A stretch of 64,000 bases of DNA from Dendrophyllia cribrosa (Eukaryota; Cnidaria; Anthozoa; Scleractinia; Dendrophylliidae), in the NCBI GenBank assembly GCA_024195265.1, contig JAJLRJ010000010.1:27803298-27867297 (forward strand), written 5' to 3'. The position numbers and the translations under genes are program-made. A model generated the notes under the pieces. It had not been told where the DNA came from and made no database searches. It worked only from the letters and a program-made list of their open reading frames with translations. Each line of letters begins with the position of its first letter. The stretch's first letter is position 1. Of the stretch, positions 35,321 through 48,300 are shown in pieces.

Positions 35321-35467
35321 CTTGTTAGGCTAAAAAAGCGTATTTTGAAGGCGAAAAAAAGGCTTTTTCGAAATTTCGAACACTTTAAAAGCTTGTAGTC
35401 GTTTTTTATACATATCAAACTACAAGAAACCGAAGAAAAAAATTTCGTGTCATATGCTCTTTAAGTG
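35321..35467 (-). repeat. inner inverted arm, right
   Basis: Inverse of 30543-30690 with a minority of mismatches. Confidence 0.85.
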
Positions 35468-35481
35468 GACGCGGACACTTA

Positions 35482-36026
35482 AGCCCCGGTCAAACGGTGC
35501 ATGATAGTCGATGATAGTCGATGATAGTTGATGATAGTTCAAACTCGCAATTCCGTTTGAACACGAACTGTCATCAACTATCACGCGCTATCATCGACTA
35601 TCATGCACTTTGAACATGTTCAAAATCATCATGATAGTTGATGATAGTTTTGTTCGTTTGTCCGGGCGCATGATAGTCGATGATAGTTTTTCGGCCAGTT
35701 CTCGTCGTTCTCATTTTTTCTCCGTATCCATTCTCTTGTCTCGGCTCCTACCTTTGAACAATGCTCCATCAAATTATCAGTACATTCCTCCAATAACTCT
35801 AAAAAAAAACAAGCTGCCGCTTTTTTTTCGCTCACAGAACTCTTATGTTTTTAACGTGGCAGGCGACTGAGAAGGAGCTCGCGCTACTTTGCTCGCGTCA
35901 CTTTTGACCAACTATCATCAACTATCAAGCGCCCGTTTGATCTCAAGCATGATAGTCAATGATAGTAGATGATAGTTGGGATCAAACTAACTATCATCGA
36001 CTATCATGCATCGTTTGACCGGGGCT
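35482..36026. mobile_element. 545-bp Harbinger-like MITE with ATGATAGT repeats
   Basis: Terminal inverted repeats AGCCCCGGTCAAACG / CGTTTGACCGGGGCT flanked by TTA on both sides (35479-35481, 36027-36029). A 3-bp TTA duplication is the PIF/Harbinger preference. Inside both ends are clusters of ATGATAGTYG and its complement, which could be transposase-binding repeats. A diverged middle holds no gene. Confidence 0.8.
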
Positions 36027-36524
36027 TTACATTGAATAAATGGTCATTTCTCAACGTCAAAACCTGATCTGTACTAAATTAAACGAACACTTAAGATGAA
36101 ACTCTTGCCACTGATAATGAAATCCAAGTTTCCTTTTTTCAATTTGACGTGTCTTATCCTTACTAGAGTGAAAAGCAAGGAAAAAGACGTTTTGCGGCGG
36201 CTCATTGTAGCAATTCAAAATCAACGCGAAAAATGATAGCACGATTCAGCATGAAGGGGGACAGTGATATTCTCATTATCACAGCAAAGATCCTGCATAT
36301 CTCGGTGTATTGAGTGGACGCCCTATTCGGACTGCAGAGCGCAGAGGAACGAAGGAGAGAAAATGTCATACAGGCTATATAGGGTGACAAAAAGCATTTA
36401 AAATCAATGGCTGCTGATAATTGCAGAGATAAAAAAAATAACTAAAAAATAATTGCGGAGATAACGCATCTGACGTTCTCTGCAAATGCAAAACAACTAC
36501 GTGAAATTACCAAATTCGAGGTTT

Positions 36525-36815
36525 TGAAGAGAACGCGAACGTATGACTGTGAATTTTCCTTTCTCTATCTGAACTTTAAAGAAGCCTTTTCTACAAATTC
36601 AACACGCGGGTAGTTCGGCTACATTATACAAATTGAACTTGTCGATTCATATAATGGCGACGTAGTTTTATAACTGCGGATCGTTTTTTAGTGACGTTTG
36701 CGTTGGTGTCGCCGTCGTGGTTTCGTAAGGTCTTTTTTAATTTGAACGGTACATATTAATTAACCTTGTATCGCCTTTGAAGATTCCTTGAAATCGGCTC
36801 AGCATAAATGCCTGG
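36525..36815 (-). repeat. outer inverted arm, right
   Basis: Inverse of 29635-29945. Confidence 0.85.
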
Positions 36816-36965
36816 ACGTTATCGGGAATTAAGAGAGCCTTTTTTTCCCGGACCGCGTGAGACGTGGCACATGATGAAAAATTTCCCTACCCTCATGTTT
36901 AGCTCAAAGATAGCCCATGGTGAGTCAATAAATGTGGTGGTGTTTTTTTGCTCAAATCTATTTTT

Positions 36966-37660
36966 CATTTCTAGAAAATCTCAAAAACTCTAACGGTCCC
37001 CAATCGCCATGAAATAGCCGAAATAAGAGCGCCGAATATGAGCACAATACAGGTTCTCATTAAAAGCGCACAGGGAAGCAAGACTTTCCCAAATTTGAAC
37101 AATTGTGTAGGAGGCATTAACAAATGATTTAAGCTAATAACAGGTTTTGTAGTTACATTTCTAAATTAACGGCAAGTGTTTGAAAATCGCTCATATTTCA
37201 TTATTTAAAAATTGCATTTTGGAGCAGTTTTTCAAGAAACATTTTCCCTATGCGGTATAACTCAGAATTGCTTTAAATTGCGGTTTTGGAAACGTGGATA
37301 TAGTGCTCCTTTTAAAGAAACTAAAAAACGTTTGGGCCTCTTAACTGCTGCAAAGAAAAAGCTCGTGTCATTTCGAGGAAATCACAACATCGACTTGTCA
37401 ACAACCGCAAATAATCGAATATTGAAGCCAAAATTCCGACGAAAACTTATCGCTTTACGCCATACTAGATCAGAGACATAGTATAACGAGCTTACCTTGC
37501 ATAACCAGTGGTTAAAGGTTGGTTTTCATCCCTATTTTCGTTTCAAATGGCCATCTTTATCAAATCACGCAATCAGTAAACCTTGCCGAAGACACTTTCT
37601 GGAAACATCGTATTTCTCGACAGTTCCAACCATATTTCAGCTTCCATACAGCTAGTTATC
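36966..37660 (+). repeat. 700-bp inverted arm, left
   Basis: Shares, inverted with 42698-43420, landmarks CCATGAAAT, GGCATTAACAAATGATTT, CCCTATGCGGTATAACTCAG and CAACATCGACTTGTCAACAA. An 89-codon frame runs through it and its partner. Confidence 0.9.
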
Positions 37661-38419
37661 CAAGAGTCTTGTTTTCACAGTAAAAACTTTTGATGTTTTT
37701 ACTGTTTGAGTGGCAGACGATCAAAGCTTTCACATTCGAGGAGAATGTCCCAACGATGGCGCGTCAACTAACATCGATATGCAAATGAGTTGTTTCATTT
37801 GCATGTCACGCAACGACATGTTACACGCTTTTTTGAGCTATTTTGAAAAAAATAGCTCATTAGCAGGCGCAAAGGTTGGTTTGTGATGTTAGTATGTTTG
37901 TTAGTTTGTTTGTTTGTATGTATGTCTTGGGTTATGTCACACCAATCAGATTGCCTCTAGTATGTACACCGTGTACTATGTCAGCCAATCAAATTTTCGC
38001 TTCTAAAATGGTATTACTGAAGGTCAAAGAAGGGCACTTGACATGAATTGAAAATCAGCCATCTTGAATCTCCGCGATTGTTGCCGCAAACACTAAAAGT
38101 GTAAAGTTTCGAAAATTTGTTGCTTGGGAACTGTTCTCTAATCCCGACTGGCTTGCTAACCTGGCAATATCAAGGACATTTATTCGGAAATACCGCCTAT
38201 AATGTGCCCTATGCATGAATGGTAGAATGGTCTTCGGGGGATGAGACGTCCAAAAAATGTGGACTGCGGTTACGTTCATAGGTGAGCTTATACTGAAGTA
38301 TGAGTATAGTTTTATTGCAAAAACGGCAAGCCGATTTCAAATAATATGATGCGGAACATGAATTGTATGTTTCAAGCCTGGGTTTCAAGAGATTACTATT
38401 TAAAATTGGATTTTTTTTG
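37661..38419. other. no gene seen
   Basis: Interior of the block; a GTTTGTTTGTATGTATG simple repeat lies near 37898-37925. Confidence 0.5.
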
Positions 38420-39330
38420 TCAGACACGCTGTCTGCACGTGAAAATGTTGAACTTTGTCCTTATAGAAACTTGTCCGTGATGCATGGAGTTCAACAGAGA
38501 AAATGTAATGCAATTAATCTACAAGTTACAGTATGTAAAACGTTTATCTTTCTTTGAATTAATGTGAGCTGATGTGTAGGTTATTAATTGTATGCCTCAA
38601 GCGATTACTAAAAGCGAGAAGCGACTGTATTTTGTATGAGCAGTCACGTTGTGTGCACGTGCAAATATTGAACTTTGTCCTTATAGAAACTGGTACGTGA
38701 TGAAATTCAACATGTTTTCGAGAAAACGTAATGTAATTAATTTATATGGTGCGTTAAAAAACGCCTGTTTAAAAAATATTAGTTGCAATTTACTAGGAAC
38801 AAGCAAAATTCATTTTGGATGCGCTAAGTTTCTGCTGGTCGACATTACAGGAAAAGGTGTTTGGTTCCAAATGTTAACCTCAACAATGTTCGTGTAAGTA
38901 ATTCAATTAGCTTGTGGTTTTGAGTCGAAAACAATTTAATCTAATTAGTTCTGTTTCTATTTGCACGACTTTTTTGTGGAGAACAAAAACAGTTGTTTAA
39001 ATTATATTAGTTCCAATTTACTAGGAGACTACTTATATTCATTTTTCATGCGTTTAGTTTCTGTGAAAGACTTTTCTGGTTGACATTACAGAAACAGGTG
39101 GTTCAAAGAATTTTCGTGTCACTAATTTAATTAGCTTGTGGTTTGGAGTTGAAAACAATTTAATTTAATTAGTTTGCGTCTTCCAGGCCAAAGGAACCTT
39201 TTCCACGTGTCTTTTGTCAATAATAAAAGAAACCTTTAAAAAAAGACTAGATACAAATTTCCAAGAAATAATAAGCCTTCAATTTGGATGCATCAAATTT
39301 ATGTGCAGGACTTTTCTGGTTGACATTTAA
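38420..39330 (+). repeat. diverged tandem repeat, about 240-bp period
   Basis: GTTGACATTACAG-type anchors recur at about 38838, 39077 and 39313. TTGAACTTTGTCCTTATAG recurs at about 38446 and 38668, and TTAATTAGCTTGTGGTTT at about 38905 and 39128. Confidence 0.75.
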
Positions 39331-39905
39331 TTTAATACACTCATTACTGAAACAAGTTGCTCATTTCACTGGGACCGTAGTTTCGTCAAAAAATAACTCC
39401 GGAAATCCCGTGAAAAAAAGCTAGCCGAGAAACGAGAAACGGGACCTAGTTGGTTATCTCGGTATTTTTTTTGGTAGTGGGCGGGCCGGAGGATTTGAAA
39501 AACGTATATGTGCAAGCGGTTATTTGTGCGAGTTAACTTCCGCTGTTTTGTTACTTTCACCATTTCATATCATTTAGGTAATTTTCAAAATAGCTCATGC
39601 ACGCAATGCGTGCCTATGTTTATGGCCGCAGTCTGTTACGTTTAGAGCTATATTTCGCGGATTAGCGGAATTGCCGTGTTCAACCCCACAAGGGGGAAAA
39701 GGGCCATGCGATCGAAAAGCCGCAACGATCAAGTCGCATATGAGAATTTATCTAAACTCTGGCCACGACATCGAGACACCCGCCTAGATGAAAGATGCAA
39801 TTCTCTCCTCCGGTGGAGTGTCGGCGGTTAACGTTAGTCTATGTGAATCAATCGCAGCTCCCAATATGCCATCCTTGAAGGTCGAGGGTATCAGTTAGCT
39901 AAACA

Positions 39906-40932
39906 ATGTATAGTACAACGATGACGGAATTCGGGTGTGGAAGGCGACCGTATGGTACTGGCCCTGGAAAAGTTTTAAAGATCCAGTATCCATCTCCGTC
40001 GGAGCTGCCCATTCTCACTACCAATCAACCACATTCAAGCACCTTTACTGCAATCAAGCCACGACGAACAAAAGTGCTGCCACAAGTAGATGATGATCAA
40101 GTGAAGCAGGACACACCCATCGCTGAAGACAACCTCGCAAACGCAGAAGGGGCATTGTTTGCTTGTCCTGATGAGGGTTACACGCGGACATTCCTGCGGC
40201 ATTCTTCAATGCAGCATCACTTGGATTGCGGCAAACATGAAAAAGCTCTAGAGCGCGAGACGTTATTGGACAGAGCTGCAATGGCTTAAGCAGAGAGGCT
40301 GGAAGGGCAGACCCCTTCAGTACCGGAGGTTGCTGTAAACACACGACCGGATTCTACAGGTGATACAAACAGAAACCTGACGATGGGCTGGGCACTAAAG
40401 GCGGGTGCCACGCGAAGGAGCAGATTCACGTCCAGCCAAAAGACTTATCTAACTGCGAAATTCAAACTAGGGTAGCAATCAGGTCACAAAGCAGATCCTG
40501 CGTCGGTTGCAAGGGCGATGGTGAGTGCCAAAGATGAAAGTGGAAACCGCCTGTTTACAATTGAAGAGTTTCTCACTGCAAGTCAAATTGCCAGCTTTTT
40601 TTCCCGCCTCTCTGCGAAAAAGATCCTTCACGACAACGATGACGAACAGTTTGACGATGATTTGCACAACGCAGCTAACGAGGCGAGAATTGAAGAACTT
40701 ACAAATGTGGCTGTGCAGCATCTGGCACTTAAACACCCTATCATTTATGATTCTTACAATCTCTGTGAAATGGCAGCGAAGACTCTGCAAGTTGAAGAGC
40801 TTTTCAATTTCAGTACTAATAGAGATCTGTATGTATTTTAACATTGATATCACGGACATATCCGTGCATCAAAAACATCCCTATGTGAACAGGATAAAAG
40901 AACTTTGTCTCAGCTGCGTCTGCCTTTACTAA
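39906..40932 (+). pseudogene. broken C2H2-like zinc-finger gene in repeat block
   Basis: One frame runs from MYSTTMTEFG through a finger-like stretch (CPDEGYTRTFLRHSSMQHHL then DCGKH), where tyrosine sits at the expected second cysteine. It then meets TAA at 40287, resumes MGWALKAGATRRSRF and YLTAKFKLG, hits TAG at 40473, and resumes ARAMVSAKDESGNRLFTIEE and QIASFFSRLSAKK. A frameshift near 40800 moves the C-terminus (DITDISVHQKHPYVNRI) to another frame. Two stops plus one shift make it dead. I recall similar uncharacterised single-finger proteins in cnidarian genomes but cannot verify this. Role unknown; DNA binding is inferred. Confidence 0.6.
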
Positions 40933-42697
40933 TATAAGATCGACGTTGCCGAACTTTGGTCAGTGTATGGGTTCACTAACCTCTTAACTGCCACTGTTAT
41001 GTTCACTAAGACGCTTTTGGGTTGGAGATCGTTGCCATGAAAGCACGATTCATGAGTCTCGGTTTTGACTTGGTTGTACATGCAACATGCAAGTCGTGAA
41101 GTTTTCAATCCGGCGTCACCCGAGCAATTGTCTCTGACGTTACACTAAGACGAATGACAATTAAATTGAAGTACGCTCATGTTTGTTAACTGTCTAGTGT
41201 CGGCATTATACAGTACTGTCTGATAGTACTGAAGTTCCACTCGCGTCACTCCAGTGAGCAGGTTTCAACATTCAAGTCCAATGCGCGCTTACAGGTTATG
41301 AGTAAGGAGATACTTGCCGTTCACGTACTGCTAGAAGGTAGGAGTGTTAGAATACATATTCAATGATCCGCTCTTCAAAAAATGGCTGCGCATAAAAATC
41401 GGGTGTTGAAACGTGTGAAGTGCGAGTGGAATGCACGTGAAGTGCGCGAGACGCGGTGCCCGTCAATTTGCAAGTGCCTGCGATTTCGAAGAGCGTGTAT
41501 TGTATTGATTGTTGCATTAGGAGCGTCCTCACTTACATGTTCAGACGTACTGTTACTACTGCCATTTCGTGTCTCCGAATAGTTCGCGTTCAGACTTACA
41601 ATATAGCCTGTTCCAGGAATTCAGACAATGGGAAAGACCCACATAATAGGGGAATGGCGTGTAAAAATAGCGAGCAAAGCAGACGCGATGAGAGGGGGCG
41701 CGGTCCCCTTACTGTTATTTCGCCATTCTATATATATATTATACTTTCGCGCTGTTCCCCAATTCTGGGCACCCATCCGGAGCACCTGGAACAAGATAGA
41801 CCTACCTCTGGTGCGTGAGTGGACACTGTACCTGGGAAGTGCCGCTGGTGTGAACGCGGCGTCCGAGGAAGGTTGCCATTCAAATCCTTGAACTTTGCAC
41901 CGCATTCGAGCCCTCTGGTACAGGCTACTAACACACCATAAAGAATAATTAACTGAATATTGAAAGCTTCCTCCGAAGAATCCGGAAGGCTACAAGACGA
42001 CTAGGGCGTTGTCCATATCCTTCCAGTATAGAAGCAACACGCAGAGTGCAATTTTGTTACATATTCCGTAACCAGTTAAAAGAGGTTAGAGCCCTGCTTG
42101 AATTTCCGAACTTGTTGTAGTCCGTTATAGCGTTAGTAGTTGTGGTATCATCGTATCTTATATAAACCACTGCGCAAGTGAATATATTTCCGAAATTTAA
42201 TAAACCATTGGTTTGTTAAACAGCTGATAAAAATGTTGTCATCGTTTACTTAGAGTGGACTTAACTTCATTTATTTCATTTATATGTGGTGAATACCAAA
42301 AATTAATCTGCACAGCGGGGGTTCAGAGGGTTTGTGTTCACTTGTATGTTTTTATACCAAGACAGTTTTCAAAGCGTTGTGGGTCAGTTTAGTGTTGCCA
42401 ATAGACGATTTCTTTCACAGTTCGTTCATAAGGGGTAATAAATTCGTATTCTTTAATAAACAGCTGCAGCATAAAACTGAAGATGTAATGGTAGAAGAAA
42501 AGAAAAATACGAAAAATGCCAGTTTTGCTGGGAGTCCTGTGACCATGCTGTGTACGCAGTCTCGTTGCGTGACATGAACGGCTCATGATCAGTTACTTGT
42601 TTCGTTTTGAACTGCCAACTTTGTTAAACTCACTTGCCACTATAGACACTTCAAACGTTCAAATCATCACGCTTTATTTTGCAATCAAGTCCAATGT
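40933..42697. other. no gene recognised
   Basis: Interior of the inverted-arm block. Frames at 41382-41905 on both strands show no domain or splice pattern. Confidence 0.45.
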
Positions 42698-43420
42698 ATA
42701 TAATAGCTGAATGGAAGCTGAAATATGGTTGGAACTGTCGAGAAATGCGATGTTTCCGAGAAAGTGCTTTCGGCAACATTTACTGATTGCGTGATTTGAT
42801 AAACCTGCTCGAGCGAAGATGGCCATTTGAAACGAAAATAGGCATGAAAACCAATCTTCAACCACTGGCTATGCAAGGTAAGCTCGTTATACTATGTCTC
42901 TGATCTAGTATGGTGTAAAGCGATAAGTTTTCGTCGGAATTTTGGCTTCAATAACAGCAAGCGTTATTCGATTATTTGCGGTTGTTGACAAGTCGATGTT
43001 GTGATTTCCTCGAAATGACACGGGCTTTTTCTTTGCAGTAGTTAAGAGGCCCAAACGTTTTTTAGTTTCCTTGAAAAGAGCACTATATCCACGTTTCCAA
43101 AACCGCAATTTAAAGCGATTCTGAGTTATACCGCATAGGGAAAATATTTCTTGAAAAACTGCTCCAAAATGCAATTTTTAAATAATGAAATATGAGCGAT
43201 TTTCAAACACTCACCGTTAATTCAAAAATTTAAGTACAAAACCTGTTATTAGCTCAAATCATTTGTTAATGCCTCCTCAGCAATTGCTTAAATTTGGGAA
43301 AGCCTTGCTTCCCTGTGCGCTTTAAACGAGATTAGTTCTTGTACTCATATTCATCGCTTTCATTTCAACCATTTCATGGCGATGGGGGTCCGTTACAGGT
43401 TTTGAGAATTTTCTTGAAAT
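42698..43420 (-). repeat. 700-bp inverted arm, right
   Basis: Inverse of 36966-37660. Ends ten bases before the inverted GCGGGT repeat copy. Confidence 0.9.
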
Positions 43421-43429
43421 CAAAAATAG

Positions 43430-43687
43430 TTTGTAGCTATGCCACCGCAAATTTTTAGTATGATTAGTGGACGATAAAATTCGAAACCCTGCTTTGGGAA
43501 GTAATTTTTTTGGTAATTTTTTCTTTTTACTTTTTGGCATTTTATTTTAATTTTTCGATAATTTGTTACCCGCGACTTTTACCCGCACCCGCACCCGCAC
43601 CCGCACCTGTTACCCGCACCCGCACTTATCACCCGCACCCGCACACGCGACTCTCAGTCGCGACTCGCGACCCGCGACAAAAAGTGC
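43430..43687 (-). repeat. GCGGGT minisatellite repeat, inverted copy
   Basis: Inverse of the repeat at 23879-24205 and 29203-29498, lacking about 49 bases at the AT-rich end (it stops at GGCATAGCTACAAA). Confidence 0.88.
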
Positions 43688-43848
43688 TACTCTATGTGCT
43701 TTATAGATTTTCTTCTCTTGCGCGCGCGCTCGTGCATGACGAAGCATGGCGTTGCGACATGAATTGCGTGCGCAGTAAGGATGCGCATAAACAATTAGCG
43801 CGAACGTCCTTAATCCGCTTCCGTGAAACATATTGGCCAGTTTGAATA

Positions 43849-44198
43849 GGTTGTGCCTGAAGAATACCGTTCAGAAGGACGTCGGACACCTTATGAAGAC
43901 TTATATAACGTAATGTCGACACTTAGAATTTTATTTTCAATAAATTTTTAAGTGTAAAAAAGAAAAGCTAAAATCCCCCACTCAGGATTGAACCTGCAAT
44001 CTCAGCTAGCCTTAGGCTTAGATAGCCTACCGTACCACTATACCACTGTACCACCTAGCTTCTCGGGTTGTTCAGGCCTAAATCTAACTATATAAACTGC
44101 TACCCATAACATCAACTGAAAGCTAACCAGTTACTCCGTTATATAAGTTTCAATAAGGTGTCCGACGTCCTTCTGAACGGTATTCTTTAGGCTTAACC
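43849..44198. mobile_element. 350-bp MITE with 9-bp target duplication and tRNA-like core
   Basis: About 60-bp inverted ends (GAATACCGTTCAGAAGGACG onward / inverse) flanked by GTTTGAATA at 43840-43848 and 44199-44207. A 9-bp duplication with long inverted ends is typical of Mutator-like elements. The core contains the tRNA-like sequence 43975-44063. Confidence 0.75.
43975..44063 (-). ncRNA. tRNA-like sequence inside a MITE
   Basis: Minus strand carries a B-box (GGTTCAATCCT) and a TGGTACAGTGGTATAGTGG stretch resembling a duplicated A-box/D-arm. The acceptor ends do not pair well, so it is not an intact tRNA gene; a pseudo-tRNA or internal pol III promoter is more likely. Confidence 0.4.
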
Positions 44199-44993
44199 GT
44201 TTGAATAGTCCATTAGATTCAAAAGTGTAGCTTGGCGTCTGCGCCTGATTAACAAAATAACACTTCATCGGGGGAGGGGCGGTACTATTGTTCTATATGC
44301 AAATCAAGACGGTGGGAGGGTCCAGTGCGTTAAATTAATAGATCGGGATAACGCAGGATAGCGGCGAAAAGAACTACTTAAACGACTTGGAGGGCTATGC
44401 ACAGAAAAAAATGAAATGAAGTTGAATTTTAGATCTGAGAAAAACATTTTGGAAAGCACCACTAACTCTTAAATTCCCCTACATTTTTTTTTTTCGCAAA
44501 CTTTTCTTTAAGGGAGGCCGGAAATACCGAATACTGCATGCATACAGACAATCAGGATAGGCCACCAAACAAACTTTTGAGATAAAGAGGGATATTTTGT
44601 GCACGGTTTATTTCCGGTTTGCCCAATTTACCCAGTATTTTTATTTCCTGTGAGCTGTGCGTGCTCTTTCAGCTGTCGCGTGCGTCAATGCGTGACGAAT
44701 GCACCTCGCGAGTTAAATATTGAAATTTAGCACAAGCGCGCCAATGAGAAAATTAAAGACGCGCGCACGCAGTTCACAGGAAATGCTTGCATACATGAAG
44801 TACCGAGCCTAAAAATACTTTCAATTTAGAGGTGCTGCCTATTGTAGCTGAACGCAATATAACAGGGCGTTTAACAGAAAGCAACCGAACACGTTTAATT
44901 CCATCATGGCGGCGAGCATGTCTTTGTTTTGTCATGCGCACGTCGACTCTAGGCATGCAATGCGTGTTTACAATACTGCCTGTGGCGATTTAA

Positions 44994-45357
44994 GGCGGGA
45001 CTGAATTTGGATGACATTTCAAGACGTTTAAAGAAAGGGAATACCAGTTGATTCCCACACAAGAGCACCCCAGGTTACTAGTGGACTATTTTGGTGTCCA
45101 TTAATTAATTATTAACTACAAATTCTAATTTTAAAACTTCATTAAATCTTCGATATTTCTTATTTCTCTAAATTTTACTAATCTTTTGAGAAAAAACTTT
45201 TTCCTCCCAAACATACCCAAACATTTACAAAACACTCCATATTACATAGATTCATGTGATTAGCATGGGTGTTTTAGATTGTTTGAAACGTGAACGAGAT
45301 ATTTCCATTAAAACCATGTTAAGTTTCGGAAAAATGGCCTTCACGTTAAGTCCCGCC
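44994..45357. mobile_element. 364-bp TTAA-flanked MITE
   Basis: Ends GGCGGGACT / AGTCCCGCC, flanked by TTAA at 44990-44993 and 45358-45361. TTAA duplication is shared by piggyBac and Kolobok elements; the G-rich end favours Kolobok, but this is inference. Confidence 0.7.
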
Positions 45358-45361
45358 TTAA

Positions 45362-48300
45362 GCTTGTGCAAAGTCGCAAACCCCTAACGAAGATGTCATT
45401 AAAATTGTGGCCGCCAGTGTTCCATTGTTTGCTACAGGTAGACCGCGAGTATTCTTTTGAGCGCTTCTTAGATGATCACTAAAAGGTTCACATAGACTTC
45501 GACTAGTTTCCCTGATGTACAGGAGAGAGCAACGACGACAGGAGATGCAGTATACCCCTTAAGGTTTTTGTCGGATTTTTTCAAGACCATTTATTGTTGG
45601 TACCTATTGTCCTTAGTAGTTGTTTGGTTACCTTTTGACACATTATGGTAAAGTTTGGCGACAACTGATTGCTAGGGTAAAAAGATATAACGTCATAAGT
45701 AGCATGTGGTCAAGCCAATTTTTACTAAAAAATAGTGTTTTTCACCTTTTTGAGGTGAAAATAAAAGTATATAAAATGCTACCAAAAGCAGCAAAATGTT
45801 TAATTGTATCATATTTTGCAACTCTAGCAAAAATATTTGCAACTCCCTTTTTTTTCTATAAAGTTGATTTTTTTAGTAAAATCCAAGAGTTCGTCTCGGT
45901 ACGCCTGTTTAAAGTGTCTTGCTCGGAATTAGTTTTGATGAACAAAAATTCTGGAAATTTTGAGTATACTTGCAGTTCTTTTTTACATGTAGGTGGGAAC
46001 GTGTAGTATGCAAAGTCTGTAAGTGCGACAGCCGCTGCATCATTCGGTTTTAGGAAACCACATGAATCCAGCTGTGGTAATAAGGTTCAAAACTTTAGAA
46101 AACCTTAGATTGACATGTATAGCCTCGCAGGCAATTTGATGGATATACATGTACACAAAAGAGAAGGAAACACCAAATATTAACCAATCGCTCTGTATTC
46201 TGCTGTCACAGGCTCAGGAACTAAAAAAAAAATAGCTAAGTAGTGCATGACCAGCCGCATAGCATAGAAACGGGCGCTATATTTTATTCTACATAATCTA
46301 GCGTTGTCTATTGTTTCAGAATCAGATCAATAAACACCTAAGAAAAGCGAAATCCAGCTGTTGTAAAAACCAAGTAAGAGATACCCTGTGACATCAGTTC
46401 AAATCTTGAATCACTGTGACCGCGCGGGAACTGGGACCAAACAGAACAGTTCATTGTCCTAAATGGTTTCCAGTTATTTACTCACCAAATTGGATACATT
46501 GCATTACTTCTGATTTCGGTTGCCTAATCCTCAAGCTTAGAATGCACGTACAGCAGCTACATTGTATGTGGTTGTCATAATGGCATCGATTTGACAGTGA
46601 CACAAACAACCTACTTGACAGGATTCGTAGTTTGGCAGATGAAACTGTACGACTGGTAAACCTTGTGCCTTCTTCAATTGAACACAGACGCAAACATAAA
46701 CACAGTTTATCTCTTGAACAGGTAAGAATGATTATCTATGCATTCATTAAGATTAATGCACCGTTGCAATTCAAGGCGCCACAGTACGTAGATGAGAAAA
46801 TCGTTACGCGTCTTGAGAGAAATGGCTCAGTAATATAAACAAACACTTTGGAAATATCTGCGACGGTGAAAAACAATACAAACGCTCCGTATCCTTGTGG
46901 ATCTAGTCAGAATTTTTTTTATATAACTATACTACGATGTAACTAATCAAGCAGGGCTGACTGTACAACTTGAATTGGATTATGTGTATTCTGACTGTCT
47001 AATATTTCGTCAGGCACCCCTTGAATTATTCAGATAATAAAAATGACTACAGAAAAAAACGATCGATACAATTGAAATCGCCAAGAAACAACATTATTCG
47101 ACTACAATGGAATATTAGTATGTGATAGCTAAATGCCCCTGAAGCTCATTTGTGAGTTTGGTGGCATCGGCAAAACTATATGAGCGATTTCTAACATTCG
47201 AAACAGTGAATCTTCAACACAAATAATGCAAATTATTGTACTATGCGGATAAAACGATGTGTAGTCGTATGTAACAAAACAAAGCCTCGCTTCAGTTTCC
47301 CATCATCTAATCATATTCTCAAACTGGACTGGTTCACGCCGTAAGATAAACACGTAAATCATAACACATGATTCCGATGGCTGCTATTTTTAGCTGGTTT
47401 ATATTAAAATATCTGCAAAACTGTTTTTGGGAAATAAGGTCTTGAATAACTCGCGACTGTAGTATGTAGAAGCGTGTTTACGTTGTCATACTACATTCGT
47501 CAGACATTCCAAGATCTGAACATTTGTTGAACCATCAATAGCGACAAGTTCAAAATTATTTGCATTTTTTCCAAGTTTCTATTCGAACGGTCATTACGAG
47601 AAAGAAGGGCTGCTCGGTGGGGTGTAATTTTGATGGTGACACTTTAGGATTTTATCCTCAAAATGAAACATTAGAAATACGACTGTTTGATTTCGGGAAT
47701 GCCAGAAAAGTGAAAAAGCTGCGAGGGTTTCAATAATTTCATGCGCGCTAATGTTCCATAAGCATTTTTGTTTGCCTGACCAGTTTTAGTGATTGCCTTA
47801 TACAGTTTTTTTTTTCAGTCATATTTTTTCTTCTTTCAAGTTCTTTCATCTTTCATAACTGATCTGCAGTACAGTGTGTAGGTTAGTACAACAATAGTTC
47901 AGTATTTAAACTTCCTTGTTTTCTCGGAAAAAGCGAATTACAGTTATAAGAATATAAGTAATATGATGCTGACTGTCTGTTAGGTTTTGTTTAGAAAAGA
48001 TAAGATAAGATAACTTAAATATTTCTAAAAATGTTTTATGGTATTCTGTGTACTTTGAAAGCAATATGTATTTTACGTTTACGTTTCTCCGAAGCACGGC
48101 ACTGAAACAGTATGAAGCGATAGAAAATATTTATTAGTCCAATAACAGATACCAACCAGCAGCAACCGTAAGGAATGCTTTCAACTTCTGACATTTGTTG
48201 TTATGATATGTCATTATCATAAAAAGAAAAAAATTAACAGGATTCCTTATATAAAATGCCTCATTTGCAGCACGAATACTTAAAATTTGCAGTAAGAAAA

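Larger units (their letters stand above)
36966..43420. mobile_element. 6.5-kb block with about 700-bp inverted arms and a C2H2-like gene remnant
   Basis: Arms 36966-37660 and 42698-43420 are inverted and close in sequence over about 700 bp. The interior carries diverged 240-bp tandem repeats (38420-39330) and a broken plus-strand gene (39906-40932). Long inverted termini around one gene suggest a DNA transposon or a fossil of one. No transposase motif is certain. Confidence 0.55.

Noticed and set aside
37212..37481. 89-codon frame also present at 42905-43174 on the other strand
   Set aside because: The two are the same sequence because they lie in the inverted arms; no domain, and the second copy is frameshifted at its end.
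41382..41905. Overlapping frames on both strands
   Set aside because: No domain and no agreement with the nearby broken C2H2-like gene.
46632..46838. Exon-like frame ending LSLEQ before GTAAGA, with an upstream CTTGACAG acceptor
   Set aside because: No neighbouring exon, no recognised domain; likely chance.
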